A stretch of 64,000 nucleotides of DNA from Sphingomonas sp. (lineage in GTDB: Bacteria > Pseudomonadota > Alphaproteobacteria > Sphingomonadales > Sphingomonadaceae): NCBI GenBank assembly GCA_021732445.1, contig JAKFUZ010000006.1:62001-126000 (forward strand), given 5' to 3'. Shown here one piece after another: positions 44,710 through 53,742 of this stretch. The position numbers and the translations under genes are program-made. Under the pieces are notes generated by a model, which worked only from the letters and a program-made list of their open reading frames with translations, made no database searches and had not been told where the DNA came from. Each line of letters starts with the position of its first letter. Position 1 is the first letter of the stretch.

Positions 44710-45745
44710 GCTGGCGCCGGCCCAGCGCGTGCGCGGCCATTACCGCAGCCATCACCAGGAGCGCGCTGTTCACCTGGTGCGCCACCGCAATGCCAATCGC
44801 AACGCCGCTCAGCAAGGTTGCGATACCAAGCGCGATTTGCAGCGTCACGAGCACCGCAATCGCCGTCGCGGAGCGGCGGGCGCCCGTTGCGGCTGCCCGC
44901 CATGCCAGCAGCCCCAGCCCGGCAGCGGCCGCAAAGGCGAACCAGCGGTGGATGAACTGCACGACGACAGGGTTGTCCAGCGCGTTGCGCCAGGCCGGCA
45001 TCATCATCGGTGCATCGGCGGGGAACAGCGCATCGCCCATTAGCGGCCAGCTCGAAAAGGCATAGCCCGCATCAAGCCCCGCTGTGAAGGCGCCGAACAT
45101 GATCTGCACCAGCAGCAACGCCAACGCGCCGCCCGCCGCCAGCCGCAGCCGCGCCGCGCGGGCAAGCGGGAAGGCGGCCAGCGCACGCAGATCAAGCGCT
45201 GTCCAGACGATGCCGGCCAACAGCACCAGCGCTGTCATCAGGTGCACGGCAAGCCGCACATGACTGACATCAGTGCGCACGGACAGGCCGGAGGCGACCA
45301 TCCACCAGCCGATTGCACCCTGCAGGCCGCCGAGCGCGAACAACGCCGCCAGTCGCCAGCCATAGCCCACGGGAATCTGGCGCCGCAACGCAAACCACAC
45401 CAGCGGCACGGCAAAGGCCAGCCCGATCACGCGACCGAGCAGCCGGTGGACATATTCCCAGAAAAATATCGCCTTGAAGCCCGCCAGCGTCATGGCACGG
45501 TTGAGTTGCTGATATTCGGGTATCTGCTTGTAATGGTCAAACTCTGCCTGCCAATCAGCCTGGCTGAGCGGGGGGATGATGCCGCTGACCGGCTTCCACT
45601 GCGTGATCGACAGCCCTGATTCGGTCAGCCTGGTGATGCCGCCGACCGCGACCATCAAGATGACGAGCGCGGCCACGGCAAACAGCCACCGCATCAGCAA
45701 TTTTGGGTCGGCACGGGTCTGGATGGTGGATTGCATAAGCATCAA
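44699..45745 (-). CDS. ctaA: Heme A synthase CtaA
   Basis: CtaA oxidises the C8 methyl of heme O to a formyl group, making heme A for cytochrome aa3 oxidase. The 348 residues form eight helices in two repeats. The four conserved His are in FWEYVHRLLGR, DVSHVRLAVHL, VQFIHRWFAF and IAVAHQVNSALL. The type 2 form without an N-terminal cysteine pair fits alphaproteobacteria. The start region has several Met, so it may be up to three residues shorter. Confidence 0.95.
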   Translation of the reverse strand: MMLMQSTIQTRADPKLLMRWLFAVAALVILMVAVGGITRLTESGLSITQWKPVSGIIPPLSQADWQAEFDHYKQIPEYQQLNRAMTLAGFKAIFFWEYVHRLLGRVIGLAFAVPLVWFALRRQIPVGYGWRLAALFALGGLQGAIGWWMVASGLSVRTDVSHVRLAVHLMTALVLLAGIVWTALDLRALAAFPLARAARLRLAAGGALALLLVQIMFGAFTAGLDAGYAFSSWPLMGDALFPADAPMMMPAWRNALDNPVVVQFIHRWFAFAAAAGLGLLAWRAAATGARRSATAIAVLVTLQIALGIATLLSGVAIGIAVAHQVNSALLVMAAVMAAHALGRRQHGA

Positions 45746-45813
45746 CGGTCCTTAGCCGCTCGCGCCGCCCGCGTCATCCCGTTCATTCCAGCGGGCGGCG
45801 GGGCATTTCGAAA

Positions 45814-45828
45814 TGATATATTGTAACT
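45814..45828. promoter_or_regulatory. Possible Zur box before the MerC gene
   Basis: TGATATATTGTAACT is AT-rich in GC-rich surroundings and resembles the alphaproteobacterial Zur site of the type GTTATnnnATAAC. It lies 28 nt upstream of the MerC gene, which is followed by the Zur gene itself. The match is by memory of the consensus. Confidence 0.4.
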
Positions 45829-45855
45829 TGCCCCAGAAACTGCCACAGCGCGGCG

Positions 45856-46245
45856 ATGAGCAGCTTGTCCACCGTGCAACCGCCCTTCGCCGCCAGCATG
45901 AGGCTGGACCAATGGGCGATTGGCCTTTCCGGCCTGTGCGCTGTCCATTGCCTGGCAAGCGCGGTGCTGGTTGCGCTGGCGGCGTCGGCTGGCGGCTTGT
46001 TGCTGAGCCCGGTTTTTCACGAGGTTGGCCTGTCGCTGGCGATTGCGCTTGGTACCGTGGCGATGGCGCGCGGCGCCCTGACGCACGGCCATATGATGCC
46101 CGCGGCAATTGGGGCGCTGGGTTTGGGGGCAATGGCGGGGGCGATATCGCTGCCGCATGACGGGTCCGGCGAGACGGTGTTCACGCTGGTCGGGGTCGGC
46201 CTGCTCGCGCTGGGGCATGATCTGAACCGGCGCGCGGCGCACTGA
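45856..46245 (+). CDS. MerC-domain membrane protein
   Basis: The 129-residue protein has four hydrophobic segments and the MerC-type metal motif GLCAVHC near the first helix. MerC proteins move Hg(II) or other metals across the inner membrane. Here the next gene encodes Zur and a possible Zur box lies upstream, so zinc is the more likely context. No other mercury-resistance genes are present. Confidence 0.85.
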   Translation: MSSLSTVQPPFAASMRLDQWAIGLSGLCAVHCLASAVLVALAASAGGLLLSPVFHEVGLSLAIALGTVAMARGALTHGHMMPAAIGALGLGAMAGAISLPHDGSGETVFTLVGVGLLALGHDLNRRAAH

Positions 46246-46283
46246 CGCTTGCTGCGCGGCGCTGGCGCGCCTAGTCTGTCGTT

Positions 46284-46745
46284 ATGGGCGGGCATCATCA
46301 TCATCATGAACATTCCGGCAAGGCGCTGGCTGATGCCGCCCGCGGGACGCTGGAACGGTCTGGCGAGCAATGGACCGCGATGCGCGCGCAGATTTTTGAG
46401 GCGCTTGCCGGGTTTGACAAGCCCGCATCCGCTTATGACATTGCCGACGCTGTCTCCAAGGCCCAGGGGCGCCGGATCGCGGCCAACAGCGTATACCGCA
46501 TCCTTGACCTGTTCGTCGGCGCAAATCTGGCGCGCCGGGTGGAAAGCGCCAATGCCTATGTGGCCAATGCCCACCCCGATTGCCTGCACGACTGCATTTT
46601 CCTGGTGTGTGACACCTGTGGGCAGACCGTGCATCTCGACGATGATGCGATAACGGGCGGGGTGCGGTCGGCGGCCCGCGCGGCCGGTTTCTCGCCTGTG
46701 CGCCCGGTCATCGAAGTGCGCGGCAAATGCGCCGGGTGCGACTGA
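46284..46745 (+). CDS. zur: Zinc uptake regulator Zur (Fur family)
   Basis: Zur represses zinc uptake genes when zinc is plentiful. The 153 residues have the Fur winged helix (DKPASAYDIADAVS, then RRIAANSVYRILDLFVGANL) and the zinc sites HPDCLHDCIFLVCDTC and GKCAGC. The N-terminus MGGHHHHHEHSG has five consecutive His plus one more, a natural His-rich tail that may sense or buffer zinc. The gene lies 38 nt after the MerC gene. Confidence 0.92.
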   Translation: MGGHHHHHEHSGKALADAARGTLERSGEQWTAMRAQIFEALAGFDKPASAYDIADAVSKAQGRRIAANSVYRILDLFVGANLARRVESANAYVANAHPDCLHDCIFLVCDTCGQTVHLDDDAITGGVRSAARAAGFSPVRPVIEVRGKCAGCD

Positions 46746-46772
46746 GCGCGCCGGATAACGGGCGGTACTATC

Positions 46773-47504
46773 ATGGCAAAGATCCGGCTGGACCAGTTGC
46801 TGGTCGAGCGTGGCCTGGCGGAAAGCCGCACCCGTGCGCAGGCGCTGGTGATGGCCGGGCTGGTGTTCGTCGGCACACGCCGTCTCGACAAGCCGGGGCA
46901 GATGATCGCGGCCGATGCCGTGCTTGACGTGCGCGGGCGCGACCACCCCTGGGTATCGCGCGGGGGCGTGAAACTGGCGCATGGGCTTGACCATTTCGGC
47001 TGGCAGGTGTCGGGCGCGGTCGCGCTTGATGTCGGGTCATCGACCGGGGGTTTCACCGATGTGCTGCTCAGCCGCGGTGCCGCCCGGGTTTATGCGGTGG
47101 ACAGCGGGACCAACCAGCTTGCGTGGAAATTGCAGCAGGACGCGCGGGTCGTGGCACACGAGCAAACCAGCGCGCGGGTGCTCACGGCTGCGCATATTCC
47201 CGAGCCGGTGGACCTGATCGTGTGCGATGCCAGTTTCATTTCGCTTGCCAAGATATTGCAGGTGCCTCTCGGTTTTGCAGCGGCAGATGCCCGGGCGCTG
47301 GCGCTCGTCAAGCCGCAATTTGAGGCCGGGCGTGATGAGGTGGGCAAAGGCGGGGTGGTGCGCGACCCGGCGGTTCATGCGCGGGTTTGCGATGCCGCCG
47401 CGGCCTGGTTTGCCACACAGGGCTGGGTGGTGGAGGGCATCACGCCAAGCCCCATCACCGGGCCACATGGCAATATCGAGTTTCTGCTTGCTGCCCGGCG
47501 CTGA
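46773..47504 (+). CDS. tlyA: TlyA family rRNA 2'-O-methyltransferase
   Basis: TlyA proteins join an S4 RNA-binding domain (MAKIRLDQLLVERGLAESRT) to an FtsJ-like methyltransferase (ALDVGSSTGGFTDVLLSRGA, KPQFEAGRDEVGKGGVV). Family members methylate 16S/23S rRNA and are sometimes annotated as hemolysins. The 243 residues are full length. It follows zur by 27 nt. Confidence 0.93.
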   Translation: MAKIRLDQLLVERGLAESRTRAQALVMAGLVFVGTRRLDKPGQMIAADAVLDVRGRDHPWVSRGGVKLAHGLDHFGWQVSGAVALDVGSSTGGFTDVLLSRGAARVYAVDSGTNQLAWKLQQDARVVAHEQTSARVLTAAHIPEPVDLIVCDASFISLAKILQVPLGFAAADARALALVKPQFEAGRDEVGKGGVVRDPAVHARVCDAAAAWFATQGWVVEGITPSPITGPHGNIEFLLAARR

Positions 47505-47684
47505 CGGGAACAGCGCATCTTTTCCGCAGGGCATCTGGCGCTTCCCGTTCCGGGCAATGGTCTTGCCCAACCTGGCGGATTGCGCCAAAGCGGGCCGCAC
47601 CAACCGCCTATGATACCCACCCCCTTTGTCAGCCAGTTTTGAGGCATATGGGCATTGCGCCCAACGCCCCGGAGGTCAGCACCG

Positions 47685-48239
47685 TTGAGCGAACTTGCAT
47701 CCAAAAGTCAGTTGCGATGGGCTTTCTTGCGGTGGGCGGTGGTTGTTGTGCCACTGGTTCTGCTGCTCGGATTCGCGTCGGCCAGCCTCGTCCCCATGGG
47801 CTCGGGCAACCGCTGGTACCAGGCGCTGGTCAAACCTGAGATCACGCCGCCTGACTGGCTGTTTCCGGTGGCGTGGAGCGCCTTATATGTGCTGATGGGG
47901 CTTGCCGTGTCGCTCATCATCCACGCGCGCGGCGCGCGATTGCGTGGCCAGGCGATTGCGCTGTTTGTCGCTCAACTGGCGGTTAATTTGGTGTGGTCGC
48001 CGATTTTCTTTGGGGCGCATCAGGTGTTCAACGCGCTATTGGTCATTGGCGTCATGTTTGCCCTGGCGGTTGCCGCGACGCTTGCTTTTGGTCGGATCAG
48101 GTCGGTGGCGGCGTGGCTGATGGTGCCGTATCTGGTGTGGATAGTGTTTGCCGGCGTGCTGAATTTTCGTATCCACCAGCTCAATCCCAACGCCGAAACC
48201 CTTGTGCCATCGGCAACGAGCACCCAAATTCTGGAATAG
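47685..48239 (+). CDS. tspO: TspO/MBR family protein, second copy
   Basis: The 184-residue protein has five membrane helices with GNRWYQALVKPEITPPDWLFPVAW and MVPYLVWIVFAGVLNFRIHQLN, the TspO signatures. A TTG start at 47685 is chosen because GGAGG lies 9 nt before it. The upstream frame has no better start. It differs from the photosynthesis-cluster TspO at 41077 and has a longer C-terminal tail. TspO binds porphyrins; this copy may act in general tetrapyrrole stress. Confidence 0.9.
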   Translation: MSELASKSQLRWAFLRWAVVVVPLVLLLGFASASLVPMGSGNRWYQALVKPEITPPDWLFPVAWSALYVLMGLAVSLIIHARGARLRGQAIALFVAQLAVNLVWSPIFFGAHQVFNALLVIGVMFALAVAATLAFGRIRSVAAWLMVPYLVWIVFAGVLNFRIHQLNPNAETLVPSATSTQILE

Positions 48240-48261
48240 GCTGGTGAGGGATTTTTGAACG

Positions 48262-48576
48262 ATGCAGTCCGAAAACCGATTTTTCGATGATTTCGCCAAG
48301 TTCGTAAATGGTGCTGCGGGCACATTTGCTGGCATGGGCCGCGAAGCCGAGGCCGCCGCGCGGGAGCGCGCGCGCGACTGGATTGGCGGGCTCGATTTCG
48401 TTTCGCGGGACGAGTTTGAGGCGGTGAAGGAAATGGCGGCGGCGGCGCGGGAGGAGGCCGATGCATTGCGCACGCGGGTCGCAGCGCTGGAGGCACTGGC
48501 CGAAAAACAGGCGGCACCGGCGCCATCGACCACCCCGGCGACCGCCAGACGCCGCAAGCCGGCTGACCCGTCCTGA
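48262..48576 (+). CDS. ubiK: Ubiquinone biosynthesis accessory factor UbiK (BMFP)
   Basis: The 104-residue protein starts with an amphipathic helix (MQSENRFFDDFAKFVNGAAG) and carries a predicted coiled coil (RDEFEAVKEMAAAAREEADALRT to EALAEK), the layout of BMFP/UbiK proteins that support aerobic ubiquinone synthesis. The C-terminus is Ala/Pro-rich with a basic end. Confidence 0.88.
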   Translation: MQSENRFFDDFAKFVNGAAGTFAGMGREAEAAARERARDWIGGLDFVSRDEFEAVKEMAAAAREEADALRTRVAALEALAEKQAAPAPSTTPATARRRKPADPS

Positions 48577-48682
48577 GCCCTTTTCCACAGCTATTTGGTG
48601 CGGCAATCAGCTTGACGCTTGCGCGCAGTCCGGACGCTCGCCACAATATTTTGTGTGTGTTGGCGTCAGCGAGGGCCACAGG

Positions 48683-49189
48683 TTGAAACTGGATGAAGTC
48701 GAGGATGAACGCGAAGATGCCGCGCCCATCGACATGCTCGAAGATTATTATGCCGCGCATGGCTGGGATCATGAGCGCAGCGATGATGAGGTCGTCGCTC
48801 ATGTAAAGGGCAGTTGGACGCAATATGAGCTGCGCGCGCTGTGGCGTGAAGAAGACGGCGTTCTCCAGTTTCTGGCCTTTCCAGACATTCGCGTGACGGA
48901 CGAACGGCGCACCGCTGTTTATGAAGCAATCGGCCTTATCAACGAGCAGCTTTGGGTCGGCCACTTCGAGCTATGGTCGTCGAGTGGCATTTTGCTGTAT
49001 CGGCACGCCGCGCTGATCGATGGGGGGGATGGCAGCACGATGTCGCTGGCCACCGCCGAATTGCTGGTCGAATCGGCAATTGACGAGTGCGAACGCTTTT
49101 ATCCGGTGTTTCAGTTCGTGCTTTGGGGGGGCAAGACGCCCAAAGAGGCGATGGCCGCCGCCCTTACCGAGACTCAGGGCGAGGCGTGA
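48683..49189 (+). CDS. YbjN-domain protein
   Basis: The 168-residue protein belongs to the YbjN family, small proteins related to type III secretion chaperone folds. Recognisable parts are PIDMLEDYYAAHGWDHERSD and WVGHFELWSSSGILLYRHAA. The TTG start at 48683 is chosen because GAGGG lies 7 nt upstream; no ATG fits in the frame before IDMLEDYY. The stop overlaps the GTG of proC, so the two are co-translated, as is common in alphaproteobacteria. Confidence 0.85.
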   Translation: MKLDEVEDEREDAAPIDMLEDYYAAHGWDHERSDDEVVAHVKGSWTQYELRALWREEDGVLQFLAFPDIRVTDERRTAVYEAIGLINEQLWVGHFELWSSSGILLYRHAALIDGGDGSTMSLATAELLVESAIDECERFYPVFQFVLWGGKTPKEAMAAALTETQGEA

Positions 49190-49983
49190 TAGCGGGCGAC
49201 CTGTGGCTCGTCGGCTGCGGCAATATGGGCGCCGCGATGCTCGGTCGCTGGGTTGGGGCAGGGGCGGACCCGGCAGCCATTACCGTGATCGATCCTGATA
49301 TGCCCATGGTGCCGCCGGGGGTAAAACTGGTCGCGCAAATGCCAGCCGGGCCGGCGCCCGACACGCTGGTGCTGGCGATAAAGCCGCAGCAGCTCGCAGA
49401 ATTTGCCGGTAGCCTTGCTCCCTGGCAGGGAACCGCGCCGCTGGTCCTGTCTATTCTGGCTGGTGTTGAGGCAGCGACGCTTGGCGAAAAGCTTGCGGCG
49501 TCGCGCGTGGTGCGGGCGATGCCGAATCTGGCCGTTGCGATTGGTCGCGGCGTAACGGCGCTGTTCAGCGACACCGACGAGGCGAGCGCGCGGGATGCCG
49601 CGTTGCGGCTGATGCAGCCGCTGGGGCATGTCGAATGGATTGACGACGAACGCTTGTTCGATGCGGTGACGGCACTGTCGGGGTCTGGCCCGGCGTTTTT
49701 GTTTCGTTTCATTGGTGCGCTGACCACGGCCGGTGTGGCGATTGGCCTGCCTGAGGATGTGGCAGCGCGGCTGTCACTCGCAACGGTGGACGGCGCAGCG
49801 GCGCTTGCCGCGCAATCCGCGCTGTCGCCTGGAGCGCTCGCGGACCGGGTGGCGAGCAAGGGCGGGTCCACGCGCGAAGGGCTGGACGTGCTCGACGCCG
49901 ATGATGCGTTGACTCGGCTGCTGACGGATACGCTGGAGGCCGCGCGGCGCCGCAACAGCGCGCTGGCCGAGGCTGGGCGATAA
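49186..49983 (+). CDS. proC: Pyrroline-5-carboxylate reductase
   Basis: ProC reduces 1-pyrroline-5-carboxylate to proline with NAD(P)H. The 265 residues begin with LWLVGCGNMGAAMLGRW (Rossmann motif). The family blocks RAMPNLAVAIGRGVTALF and TALSGSGPAFLFRFIGALTTAGV follow, and the C-terminal VASKGGSTREGLDVL is a signature. The start is GTG at 49186, overlapping the previous stop. Confidence 0.95.
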   Translation: MIAGDLWLVGCGNMGAAMLGRWVGAGADPAAITVIDPDMPMVPPGVKLVAQMPAGPAPDTLVLAIKPQQLAEFAGSLAPWQGTAPLVLSILAGVEAATLGEKLAASRVVRAMPNLAVAIGRGVTALFSDTDEASARDAALRLMQPLGHVEWIDDERLFDAVTALSGSGPAFLFRFIGALTTAGVAIGLPEDVAARLSLATVDGAAALAAQSALSPGALADRVASKGGSTREGLDVLDADDALTRLLTDTLEAARRRNSALAEAGR

Positions 49984-50003
49984 CCGGCGCGGTCGCGCAG
50001 CGG

Positions 50004-50492
50004 CTAGCTGCGGCCCATAAAATATTGCGCGCGCTCATCGGCGGAGATCAACCCTTCGAGCACGGCCCAAAACCCTGTCACCGCGCCTTGCCCGGCACTT
50101 GCATAAGCGGTCGAGAGCCGGGCGCGCACGCCTTCAAAGAGCGCGGTTTCAAGCGCGACCCCGGCTTGAGTCAGCCGGAGCAGCCGCTGTCTGCGATCGT
50201 GCACGCCCAGCCGGGTTTCGATCAACCCGCGCTCGCTCAGCTCGTTGAGCACCCGGCCAAGCGATTGTTTGGTGATGGCAAGGGCTGCGAGTAGCTGGCT
50301 CACCGTAAGGTTCGGCCGCCGGGCGATGAAATACAACGCCCGGTGGTGCGCCCGGCCAAGCCCTTCGCGTGCGAGCGCGTCATCGGTAACTGCGGTGAGG
50401 TTGTTATAGCCGAAATACATCAGCTCTATGCCACGCCGTACTTCAGCTTCACGGAGGAATAGCGGAGATGCAGAAGCGGTTGAGGCGGCCAT
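50004..50492 (-). CDS. MarR family regulator, divergent from ilvE
   Basis: The 162-residue winged-helix protein has the MarR layout: ALYFIARRPNLTVSQLLAAL, KQSLGRVLNELSERGLIETR and the wing GVHDRRQRLLRLTQAG. The ATG at 50492 is preferred, though no good ribosome binding site is seen. A TTG at 50528 would extend it by 12 residues. It faces away from ilvE with a short gap of 59 nt and may regulate it or itself. Confidence 0.85.
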   Translation of the reverse strand: MAASTASASPLFLREAEVRRGIELMYFGYNNLTAVTDDALAREGLGRAHHRALYFIARRPNLTVSQLLAALAITKQSLGRVLNELSERGLIETRLGVHDRRQRLLRLTQAGVALETALFEGVRARLSTAYASAGQGAVTGFWAVLEGLISADERAQYFMGRS

Positions 50493-50551
50493 GTTGACCG
50501 AGTTTGCCGCGTTCCATAAGAGGGTCAAGCCCTTAAACGCGCGGTGATAAA

Positions 50552-51667
50552 ATGTTGGATAACAATAACAGTACCGGCGCGCCCAGTCTTTCCTTCGCCA
50601 TCGATCCGCACCCGATGCCCGTTGCTGCGCAAATGCGCGAACAGCTCATCGCAAACCCCGGTTTCGGGCGTGTTTTTACCGATAATATGGTAACGATCCG
50701 CTACAGTCAGGCGGCCGGCTGGCATGATGCGCGGCTGACCCCAAGGGCGCCCATCCAGATGGATATGGCGTCGGCCGTTTTTCATTACGCGCAGGAAATA
50801 TTTGAAGGCATGAAGGCGTATCGCCTCGTCGATGGCGGGGTCGGCCTGTTTCGGCCTCAGGCCAATGCGCGGCGCTTTCGCGCTTCGGCCGAACGGATGG
50901 CGATGGTGCCGCTTCCCGAGTCGCTGTTCGTCGAATCGGTGGAGCGGCTCGTGCGCAGCGAGCGGGACTGGATACCGGCAATGGAGGGCGGTGCGCTATA
51001 CTTGCGCCCCTTCATGATCGCCAGCGAGGTGTTTCTCGGCGTCAAACCTTCGGCGGATTATGTTTTTGCGGTGATTGCATCGTCAGTCGGCGCGTATTTC
51101 AAGGGCGACGCATCGGCGGTGTCGCTTTGGGTGTCGCAAGAATATACCCGCGCGGCGCCTGGCGGCACCGGAGCCGCCAAGTGCGGCGGCAATTATGCTG
51201 CAAGCCTTATCGCGCAGGCCGAAGCGGTTCGGCGGGGGTTCGATCAGGTGCTGTTCCTCGATGCGGTCGAGCGTCGCTGGATCGAGGAACTCGGCGGCAT
51301 GAACGTGTTTTTTGTGATGGATGATGGCGCGCTGATAACGCCTCCGCTCACCGGAACCATCCTTGCCGGCATCACGCGCGACTCGCTCATTACGCTGGCG
51401 CGCGAGCAGGGGCTGGTGGTGCGCGAGGCGCCTTATGCCATCGACCAATGCCGTGCCGATGCGGCGAGCGGGCGACTGCGCGAGGCATTTGCCTGCGGGA
51501 CAGCCGCGGTGGTCACGCCGATTGGGCACATGGCGATGGGCGACGACCGGTTCACCATTGCAGGCGGCGGGGCGGGGCAGGTTACGGCTCGGCTCCGGCA
51601 GGCGCTGGTCGATCTGCAACGCGGTGCCGCGCCCGACCCGCATGGGTGGCGCCACCGGCTCGACTGA
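50552..51667 (+). CDS. ilvE: Branched-chain amino acid aminotransferase
   Basis: IlvE transfers amino groups between glutamate and the 2-oxo acids of Val, Leu and Ile. The 371 residues have the PLP-lysine region YTRAAPGGTGAAKCGGNYAA and the fold-type IV blocks IEELGGMNVFFVMDDG, ITPPLTGTILAGITRDSLI and AFACGTAAVVTPIG. The length and sequence fit the eukaryote-like class of bacterial BCATs. Confidence 0.95.
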   Translation: MLDNNNSTGAPSLSFAIDPHPMPVAAQMREQLIANPGFGRVFTDNMVTIRYSQAAGWHDARLTPRAPIQMDMASAVFHYAQEIFEGMKAYRLVDGGVGLFRPQANARRFRASAERMAMVPLPESLFVESVERLVRSERDWIPAMEGGALYLRPFMIASEVFLGVKPSADYVFAVIASSVGAYFKGDASAVSLWVSQEYTRAAPGGTGAAKCGGNYAASLIAQAEAVRRGFDQVLFLDAVERRWIEELGGMNVFFVMDDGALITPPLTGTILAGITRDSLITLAREQGLVVREAPYAIDQCRADAASGRLREAFACGTAAVVTPIGHMAMGDDRFTIAGGGAGQVTARLRQALVDLQRGAAPDPHGWRHRLD

Positions 51668-51730
51668 GCGATAATTCGCGCAGCGCCCCTTTTCATCCGA
51701 TCAATCGGGTCTTAAAGCACCGCGCTCTGC

Positions 51731-51805
51731 TGGGGCGTCGCCAAGCGGTAAGGCAGCGGCTTTTGATGCCGCCATTCGTAGGTTCGAATCCTGCCGCCCC
51801 AGCCA
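51731..51805 (+). tRNA. tRNA-Gln (UUG)
   Basis: The acceptor arms TGGGGCG/CGCCCCA, the T-arm GGTTCGAATCC, and the anticodon stem GCGGC/GCCGC around loop TTTTGAT form a normal cloverleaf. The anticodon TTG is at 51763-51765. The CCA end is encoded (51803-51805). Confidence 0.97.
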
Positions 51806-52149
51806 GCATGTCGTTGTCCGCCGCTATCGCGCATGGTTGCAGCGCAACAAATGTGGCGCGCCGGCTGTCCCAAGTGCCCGTCTGATGGTCTAGGAAATGC
51901 GCAGCACCGGTTCGGCCAACTATTCCGCTGGCCTCGGCCCGGTTTGATGATGCTGGACACGCGCGAAATGACGATGCCGTGCCCGGCGTGCAATTCGGCA
52001 ATAACTAACCCCTGCAGGGCCAAGCTTACTCAACCGTGCCTGAAACAGGCTAACGGATCACATCGAGAGAGGAACGTAAAAACGGCCCGGTACAGGCCTG
52101 CTCGTTGCATGATACAAATAACAGGGCTGCCGCCGGGCCGGATCGACCG
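51806..52149. other. Intergenic region after tRNA-Gln
   Basis: There is no convincing gene here on either strand; only short frames without ribosome binding sites. The region separates tRNA-Gln from the EAL gene. I see no repeat or element in it. Confidence 0.6.
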
Positions 52150-52200
52150 TTAGTAGGGGCGGATTTCTTCGCCGCGCCAGCCGAAAAACAAATCGAGCAT
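52150..52200 (-). CDS. Possible 16-residue micro-ORF
   Basis: The frame reads MLDLFFGWRGEEIRPY and stops with TAA. A good GGGAGAAA ribosome binding site sits just before the ATG. The composition (amphipathic, two aromatic pairs) is suggestive of a small membrane peptide, but so short a frame may be chance. The rest of the gap (52201-52360) holds nothing else recognisable. Confidence 0.25.
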   Translation of the reverse strand: MLDLFFGWRGEEIRPY

Positions 52201-52360
52201 GTACTTTCTCCCATATGGCGCCTCGATTGGACGCATAGCCAAGATTAAGGAGATTTTAAGCATAAAGCAATGGCTTCCGCGCGACTTTGACCCAGAGTTG
52301 GTATGGGTGCGCTGCGTGCCTTAACGCTTCCTTTAGCGCGATCGGGCTATACCCGCTGCG

Positions 52361-53695
52361 ATGTCTTGCCTCATCCCCATCACGCCAGCCCGGCTGGCGC
52401 TGTCGCGCGCCGCGGCCGGGGCGCGGCCGCCGGCATCCGGTGTGACCGAGCCGGGGCAGGGGCGGCGCTTCCTGATTATGGCGGAAATTGCCAATTTTGT
52501 CGCCTTGCGCCGCCAGCTCGGCGCGCGACGGGCGGACTCGCTTACCGTCGATGTCGCTGGCTGCCTGGGCGAGCATCTCGGCGATGTAGACATCGTTGTC
52601 GTCGGGCGCACGCAGCTGGAAATTGCCTTTGCCGGGGGGGCGCTCGACGAACTCGATGATGCGCTTGCGTGTGTTCAGGAAATTTTTGCGCAGCCGGTGG
52701 AACTCGATGGCGAGCTGTGCACCATTGATATCGCCCTGGGCGCGGCGGCCGGCCGTGTCGCCGCGTCGGACGATGTGCGCCTGGCTGAGGAAGCCGAGGA
52801 GGCTTTGGGCGAAGCGAAGCTTAGCGGGGGCGCCGTGGTGCGGGATTTGTCGGTGGCAACGCCGGCCTATGATCGCAAGACCTTGATGGTCGATTTTCGG
52901 CGTGGCCTGCAACAAGACGAGTTTTTCGTCCAATATCAGCCCAAGGTCCATCTCAGGCGACAGGAAATCAGCAGTGCCGAGGCGCTGATCCGCTGGCGCC
53001 ACCCGGTGCGCGGCGTGATCCTTCCGGGGGACTTCATTCCGGCCGTGGAGGAATCGCGAGAAATCGGCGCGCTGACTTTGTGGACGCTTTCGCGCGTGAT
53101 TGCCGACCAGAAGGCGCTGGCCGGGCAAGGTCATGATTTGACCTTGTTCATCAATATTTCCGGGCAACTTCTCGCGGACCAGACATTTGTGGCGCGGGCC
53201 TGCCAGATTGTTCGGGATTGTGACGCGAAAATCGGGTTCGAGATTACCGAAACCTCGGTTATCCGCGAGCCGGAGAGGGCGATTGGGCATCTGCGCGTTT
53301 TTGCCGACATGGGTATCGTCATTGCGATTGATGATTATGGTGCGGGGCTGTCGTCCCTGGCCTATTTGAAGCAGCTCCCGGCGCGCGAATTGAAGATCGA
53401 CAAGTTGTTCGTGATGGAGCTGACCAGCAGCAACCGTGATCCGCTGATCGTGCGCTCGACCATTGACCTGGCCCATGCGCTTGAAATGGAAGTTACCGCC
53501 GAAGGCGTGGAAACGCCGGCGGCGATGGCGCTGCTGAGCGTGATGGGGTGCGACATGGTCCAGGGTTATCTCATCAGCCGCCCGATTGGCGTTGATGGGC
53601 TGAAGCAATATCTCGATGAAGACCGGCATCTGGCGGCGAGCGCCGAGCCTCGTGCAAGTTTCATCCGCCCGGCCAGCTTCTGGAAAAGCACCTAG
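52361..53695 (+). CDS. EAL-domain cyclic-di-GMP phosphodiesterase
   Basis: The 444-residue protein has an N-terminal degenerate GGDEF-like region (about residues 35-165, no GG[D/E]EF motif) and a full EAL domain (about 175-420). Catalytic residues appear present: EALIRW, the Asn in NISGQLL, EITET, DDYGAG (in place of DDFGTG), LKIDK, the Glu in TAEGVET and the Gln in VQGYLI. It should break down c-di-GMP. It precedes the kinase/regulator pair by 47 nt. Confidence 0.9.
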   Translation: MSCLIPITPARLALSRAAAGARPPASGVTEPGQGRRFLIMAEIANFVALRRQLGARRADSLTVDVAGCLGEHLGDVDIVVVGRTQLEIAFAGGALDELDDALACVQEIFAQPVELDGELCTIDIALGAAAGRVAASDDVRLAEEAEEALGEAKLSGGAVVRDLSVATPAYDRKTLMVDFRRGLQQDEFFVQYQPKVHLRRQEISSAEALIRWRHPVRGVILPGDFIPAVEESREIGALTLWTLSRVIADQKALAGQGHDLTLFINISGQLLADQTFVARACQIVRDCDAKIGFEITETSVIREPERAIGHLRVFADMGIVIAIDDYGAGLSSLAYLKQLPARELKIDKLFVMELTSSNRDPLIVRSTIDLAHALEMEVTAEGVETPAAMALLSVMGCDMVQGYLISRPIGVDGLKQYLDEDRHLAASAEPRASFIRPASFWKST

Positions 53696-53742
53696 CGCGG
53701 CGCGTTAGCCTGGCCTTAAGGCTGCGATGCTAGGAATGCACC